64,000 nt of DNA from Clostridiales bacterium (GTDB lineage Bacteria; Bacillota; Clostridia; Lachnospirales; Lachnospiraceae): NCBI GenBank assembly GCA_012520655.1, contig JAAYNW010000095.1, positions 1-64,000 of the forward strand. The letters are read 5' to 3'. Both the position numbers and the translations under genes were made by a program. Shown here one piece after another: positions 60,432 to 64,000 of the stretch (its first letter is position 1; each line of letters starts with the position of its first letter). The notes under the pieces were generated by a model, which saw only the letters and a list, made by a program, of their open reading frames with translations, had not been told where the DNA came from and ran no database searches.

Positions 60432-60440
60432 TGTTATACT
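60432..60440 (+). promoter_or_regulatory. Extended -10 promoter of the uracil permease gene
   Basis: TGTTATACT is an extended -10 (TG-n-TATACT), with no good -35. It lies after the in-frame ATG at 60419, so that ATG cannot be the start and the TTG downstream is favoured. Confidence 0.6.
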
Positions 60441-60472
60441 TTTTTGAAAAAAATAAAGAGGGAGGTCTTTTC

Positions 60473-61747
60473 TTGGAAAGCAAAAAAATTATTCAAGTTG
60501 AAGATAAGGTACCGGCAAGTCTCTTGTTTCCGTTGTCCTTACAGCACATGTTCGCGATGTTCGGAGCATCCGTATTAGTACCTATCATCTTCCAAATCAA
60601 TCCATCCGTCGTACTGTTGATGAACGGTATCGGCACGTTATTATTTTTCCTTATTACCAAAGGCAAAGCACCCGCATATCTCGGTTCCAGCTTTGCTTTT
60701 CTTGCGCCGGCGGGTCTCGTAATCTCAAAATGGGGATATCAAGATGCTCTGGGCGGTTTCATTGCAGTAGGTTTGGGGCTCTGCATTCTTTCTTTTGTTA
60801 TTTACAAATTCGGTATTAAATGGATCGACATCGTTCTTCCCGCCGCGGCTATGGGTCCGGTTGTCGCTCTCATCGGTCTGGAGCTTGCAGGAACAGCAGC
60901 TTCCACAGCCGGAATTCTTCCGGGTGCCGACGGCACTGTTGATTCCAAAAATGTAATCGTATTCATCGTTACTCTGGCATTCGCTATTTTCGGAAATGTA
61001 CTCTTTAAAAAGTTCTTTGCTGTCATCCCCATTTTAATTGCAATTATTGCCGGATACATCACTGCACTGATTACCGGAGTTGTCGAACCCGCCGTCGTTT
61101 CCGATGCAGTTCACACAAGCTTCTTCGTTATGCCTAATTTCCAAGCACCCCACTTTAACTTTGAAGCAATTATTATGATCTTTCCTGTTATTCTCGTACT
61201 CGCTTCAGAGCATATCGGACACCAGATTGTAACGAGTAAGATCGTGGAAAGAGATCTTCTTAAGGATCCCGGATTACATCGTTCTTTATTCGCTGACGGG
61301 CTCTCCACTGTGCTTTCCGGCCTTGTCGGTTCAGTGCCGACGACGACCTATGGCGAGAACATCGGCGTAATGGCAATGACCAAGGTCTATTCCATACAGG
61401 TAATCGGAGGCGCTGCCGTTCTTTCTATTATTGCTTCCTTCGTGGGACCTGTTGCGGCTTTGATTCAGACTATTCCGGGCCCCGTCATCGGAGGCATTTC
61501 CTTCCTCTTATACGGTACTATCGGTGCTTCCGGTATCCGCGTCATCGTCGACGGACGAGTAGATTACAGCGGCAGCCGTAACCTGACACTTACTTCCGTA
61601 ATTTTTGTTGTAGGTCTCTCCGGCATTGCGCTCACTATCTTCAACGTGACGCTTACGGGTATGGTTCTTGCTGCTATCGTCGGTATGATTCTGTCGCTGC
61701 TGTTCTATATTTTTGATAAGCTGGGATGGACAAACGATAAGAACTAA
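60473..61747 (+). CDS. uraA: Uracil/xanthine-type permease (nucleobase:cation symporter-2)
   Basis: A 424-residue membrane transporter with about 12-14 hydrophobic segments. Landmarks are SLQHMFAMFGASVLVPIIF (the H-x-x-A motif region), APAYLGSSFAFLAPAG and ASEHIGHQIVTSKIVERDL, then SVPTTTYGENIGVMAMT, the substrate-binding TTYGENIG loop of UraA. It imports uracil with protons. Translation begins at TTG 60473 after GGGAGG. A single gene with its own promoter and terminator, apparently unrelated to the sugar genes. Confidence 0.93.
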   Translation: MESKKIIQVEDKVPASLLFPLSLQHMFAMFGASVLVPIIFQINPSVVLLMNGIGTLLFFLITKGKAPAYLGSSFAFLAPAGLVISKWGYQDALGGFIAVGLGLCILSFVIYKFGIKWIDIVLPAAAMGPVVALIGLELAGTAASTAGILPGADGTVDSKNVIVFIVTLAFAIFGNVLFKKFFAVIPILIAIIAGYITALITGVVEPAVVSDAVHTSFFVMPNFQAPHFNFEAIIMIFPVILVLASEHIGHQIVTSKIVERDLLKDPGLHRSLFADGLSTVLSGLVGSVPTTTYGENIGVMAMTKVYSIQVIGGAAVLSIIASFVGPVAALIQTIPGPVIGGISFLLYGTIGASGIRVIVDGRVDYSGSRNLTLTSVIFVVGLSGIALTIFNVTLTGMVLAAIVGMILSLLFYIFDKLGWTNDKN

Positions 61748-61783
61748 GCTGATAATGTCCGTTCTTTTATTTTGTGGCTATGG

Positions 61784-61820
61784 CGACCGGAAAAGTATTA
61801 TTTCTTTTCCGGTCGTTTTT
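61784..61820 (+). terminator. Rho-independent terminator after the uracil permease gene
   Basis: CGACCGGAAAAG (61784-61795) pairs perfectly with 61804-61815, followed by TTTTT. Confidence 0.93.
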
Positions 61821-61983
61821 CATATTCTGCGGAGATTTCCGGAATCTTTGATGTGATTCCTTATAAATCCAAATTCCCTTATTATTTAGCTATTTTCCAT
61901 ACTTTCACTGTTTTGTTTTGTATAAATGATGTATAATGAAAGAACGAATAAAAACAAAACATGCCTTTTTGAGGAAATGATAT

Positions 61984-63087
61984 ATGACAGTCTTTCACAG
62001 ATTCTTTTCTAAAGATGCTTCATTATACAAAACGTACAAAGGACAGTTTGCAGATGCATTCATTACCTTTTTCTTGCTTTTTCTGGCTACTCTTCTTTCT
62101 CTGGTTTATTGGGATATATCCCAAAATGCCGGAAATGTAGCGCTTTTATATGTTTTAGCCCTAGTACTGATTGCAAGAAAAACAAGCGGATATTTCTGGA
62201 GTATTTTTGCATCCCTTGTCGGCGGCATATGTGTGAATTTTCTTTTTGTTTACCCATATTATTCACTGCACTTTACCTTCTCCGGTTATCCGGTCACACT
62301 CTTGGGCATGCTTGCCATCGCACTGACCACCAGTACGGCATCTACAAGCATGAAACGGCAGATGCAGATGCTTGCCGACAGAGAAAAATTGCTGATAGAA
62401 GCCGAAAAAGAAAAAATGCGTGCCAACCTATTGCGCGCAATTTCCCATGATTTGAGGACTCCGCTCACCAGTATTATCGGTGCCAGCACTTCTTATCTTA
62501 CGAATAATCATATTCTGAATGCGGAACAGAAAAACGAATTAGTGTCTCATATCTATGAAGATTCCAACTGGCTCTTGAACATGGTGGAGAATCTTCTCTC
62601 CGTTACCCGTATTCAGGATGGGGTAGCCAATGTCAGCAAATCCTATGAATCCATAGAAGAAGTGATTTCGGAAGCTGTTATCAGGCTTAAAAAAAGGCTG
62701 CCTGACGCACAGCTTTCCGTGCAGGTGCCCGATGAACTCATTATGATTCCTATGGATGCAATATTGATTGAACAGGTTCTTTTCAATCTGGTAGAAAACG
62801 CTGTTCTTCATTCTAAGAGCGATTTTCCTATCTTCTGCTATGTAGATCAGACTGAAGATTTCGTTACTTTCCACGTCAGGGATTACGGTATCGGAATCTC
62901 TCCCGATAGGCTGTCTACTATATTTGACGGCACCGCCTATACCGGGAACTCCTCTTCCGACAGTTCCAGAGGCATGGGAATAGGGTTATCCATATGTAAA
63001 ACTATAATTACCGCACATAAAGGGAAAATTAACGTGAAGTCCCACGACAAGGGAACCGAATTTTATTTTATACTTCCAAAAGCGTAA
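61984..63087 (+). CDS. KdpD-like sensor histidine kinase, short form
   Basis: A 367-residue kinase with only the C-terminal part of KdpD: four membrane segments (DUF4118; FITFFLLFLATLLSLVYW, VALLYVLALVLIARKTSGYF), then HisKA with the phospho-accepting His in LRAISHDLRTPLTSIIGAS and an HATPase domain (LVENAVLHSKSDF N-box, RDYGIGISPDRL and GMGIGLSICK G-boxes). The cytoplasmic N-terminal KdpD and universal-stress domains of the roughly 900-residue E. coli protein are absent. It lies 38 bases before a KdpE-like regulator. No kdpFABC potassium pump is visible here. Confidence 0.88.
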   Translation: MTVFHRFFSKDASLYKTYKGQFADAFITFFLLFLATLLSLVYWDISQNAGNVALLYVLALVLIARKTSGYFWSIFASLVGGICVNFLFVYPYYSLHFTFSGYPVTLLGMLAIALTTSTASTSMKRQMQMLADREKLLIEAEKEKMRANLLRAISHDLRTPLTSIIGASTSYLTNNHILNAEQKNELVSHIYEDSNWLLNMVENLLSVTRIQDGVANVSKSYESIEEVISEAVIRLKKRLPDAQLSVQVPDELIMIPMDAILIEQVLFNLVENAVLHSKSDFPIFCYVDQTEDFVTFHVRDYGIGISPDRLSTIFDGTAYTGNSSSDSSRGMGIGLSICKTIITAHKGKINVKSHDKGTEFYFILPKA

Positions 63088-63125
63088 CAGAATTTACTTG
63101 GTACTAAAAAGGAGTTCAGATTGAA

Positions 63126-63836
63126 ATGAGTGCAAAAACAACCATTATCATCATTGAAGACGAAAAAAATATCTGCAATTTTATGGCGACTACCCTTACT
63201 GCTCAAGGCTATAAGATTATAACCGCCGCTAATGCGAAATCCGGCTTGTCTCTTATTACCTCCTGCTGCCCCGATCTGATTCTTCTGGACATGGGCCTTC
63301 CCGATATGGACGGCATTGATGTCATTAACGAGATTCGCGGATGGTCAAGCATTCCTATCATCGTTATATCCGCACGGACACAGGAACATGAAAAGGTATT
63401 GGCGCTGGATACCGGAGCGGATGATTATATTACCAAGCCTTTCGGGCCTTCCGAACTTTTTGCCAGAATCCGCACAGCACTAAGGCACAGTAACCGTTTA
63501 AATACGGGAGCCCGGTTGACCTTGCGGCCATATGAAGCGGACGGACTCGTTATCGACTTCGAGAAACATCTGATTACGCTGCGCGGAAACGAGATTCATC
63601 TGACGCAGGTCGAATTCAAAATAATTTCTCTTCTAGCGCAGAATTCCGGGAGAGTTATGACATATGATACTATTATTTCTAATGTGTGGGGCCCGTATGC
63701 CGATGACAACAACCGCATATTACGGGTAAATATGGCAAATATCAGGCGGAAGCTGGAAAAAAATCCGGCGGAGCCTCACTATATATTCACGGAGATCGGT
63801 ATCGGCTACAGGATGCTCGAGGATAAAGCAGGATGA
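63126..63836 (+). CDS. OmpR-family response regulator, KdpE-like
   Basis: A 236-residue regulator. The receiver has the acidic pair in IIIIEDEKNICNFM, the phospho-Asp in ILLDMGLPDMDG, Thr/Ser in IVISARTQEHEK and Lys in DDYITKPFG. The C-terminal winged helix (TQVEFKIISLLAQNSGRVMT and NMANIRRKLEKNPAEPHYIF) is typical of KdpE. It pairs with the preceding kinase. Targets are unknown; in E. coli KdpE activates potassium uptake. The stop codon lies inside a perfect hairpin. Confidence 0.92.
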   Translation: MSAKTTIIIIEDEKNICNFMATTLTAQGYKIITAANAKSGLSLITSCCPDLILLDMGLPDMDGIDVINEIRGWSSIPIIVISARTQEHEKVLALDTGADDYITKPFGPSELFARIRTALRHSNRLNTGARLTLRPYEADGLVIDFEKHLITLRGNEIHLTQVEFKIISLLAQNSGRVMTYDTIISNVWGPYADDNNRILRVNMANIRRKLEKNPAEPHYIFTEIGIGYRMLEDKAG

Positions 63837-63864
63837 TGAATTATTATTCCTCAGAATTCATCAT
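63831..63864. terminator. Bidirectional terminator at the convergent gene ends
   Basis: GGATGATGAATT (63831-63842) pairs perfectly with 63853-63864. It overlaps the stop codons of both convergent genes. No long T run is present on either side, so efficiency may be moderate. Confidence 0.65.
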
Positions 63865-64000
63865 CCTTCTCTCACAGCCCTCTCTGCCGCAACCGGTACA
63901 TAATGCCTGCTCCCTTCGCATATCCGGCTCTTCCTCCTGCATTAGCACCGTATATGCCACACTTTTCTTCGGCATCAGCACGTAAGCAGCATTGTAAAAG
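63842..64000 (-). CDS. C-terminal part of a probable corrinoid/methionine synthase activation domain protein
   Basis: The open frame continues beyond the window edge and contributes the last 52 codons. The visible segment includes VLMPKKSVAYTVLM and a cysteine cluster CTGCGREGCERR (three Cys), ending MMNSEE. The pattern PxKSV followed by CxxC-x3-C resembles the tail of proteins annotated as vitamin B12-dependent methionine synthase activation domain in Clostridia. The identification is tentative because most of the gene lies outside. Confidence 0.55.

Noticed and set aside
1..64000. tRNA, rRNA, riboswitch, insertion sequence or phage elements
   Set aside because: I looked through the intergenic regions by eye and saw no cloverleaf with CCA-type end, conserved riboswitch core, transposase motif or integrase. 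Covariance-model searches could still find structured RNAs I missed.

Overview
The window looks like a chromosomal segment of a low-to-moderate GC Gram-positive anaerobe, most likely a Lachnospiraceae-type gut Clostridia. The basis is the gene content: an L-serine dehydratase split into alpha and beta chains with an iron-sulfur cysteine tail, an ECF-type pantothenate transporter beside coaBC, rbs-type sugar ABC systems with lipoprotein binding proteins, a rubrerythrin-like protein, and a spore-type collagen-like protein. Ribosome binding sites are strong (AGGAGG type), several genes start at TTG or GTG, and many promoters read as TTGACA-17-TATAAT. I saw no rRNA, tRNA, CRISPR array, insertion sequence or phage gene.

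Layout. 0.2-5.9 kb is a decaying ABC exporter region: a rearranged, multiply frameshifted exporter remnant, an ArsR-like regulator, a frameshifted ABC ATPase, an intact FtsX-type permease and its TetR regulator. 6-14 kb holds coenzyme A biosynthesis (coaBC-panT), a response-regulator remnant, L-serine dehydratase, the peroxide-reducing pair ahpC-ahpF, and a TetR-controlled iron-sulfur flavoprotein. 14-21.7 kb holds an iron alcohol dehydrogenase, two divergent glycosyltransferases plus a collagen-like protein (a probable spore-surface glycoprotein module), a DNA glycosylase, a rubrerythrin-like protein, an acetyltransferase and an FMN reductase. 21.9-27.5 kb is a ribose-type ABC transporter with a PfkB kinase and a class II aldolase. 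27.7-32 kb is a sensing module: two sugar-binding lipoproteins, a histidine kinase and a NarL-type regulator.

32-39 kb carries a recognisable flavin-based extracellular electron transfer (FLEET/EET) locus: ndh2, dmkB, dmkA, a duplicated PplA-like lipoprotein, an ApbE flavin transferase (FmnB), EetA and EetB. A Rex-like site lies in front of ndh2, a PerR/Fur-like 7-1-7 box in front of the ApbE gene, and a cysteine-rich HxlR regulator is divergent. The last gene, eetB, is followed after 3 bases by the first gene of the sugar-sensing module, so electron transfer and sugar sensing appear to share a transcript.

40-60 kb is a large carbohydrate locus. On the minus strand: class II aldolase, DhaK and DhaL, then an ADP-dependent sugar kinase, an FGGY kinase, an ABC sugar importer, RpiB, a triosephosphate-isomerase homologue, an orphan PTS EIIC and an RpiR regulator. 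On the plus strand: a DUF4432 epimerase-like protein, a mannose-6-phosphate-isomerase-like cupin, a ROK regulator, a zinc polyol dehydrogenase and a short-chain dehydrogenase, with a PfkB kinase on the minus strand between them. DhaK/DhaL with a TPI homologue and RpiB recalls tetritol/erythrulose catabolism (LerK, LerI, DerI); this is inference. 60-64 kb holds a uracil permease, a KdpD/KdpE-like two-component pair and the 3' end of a probable corrinoid-related gene.

Functions are assigned by recognising motifs and families by eye; no database search was run.
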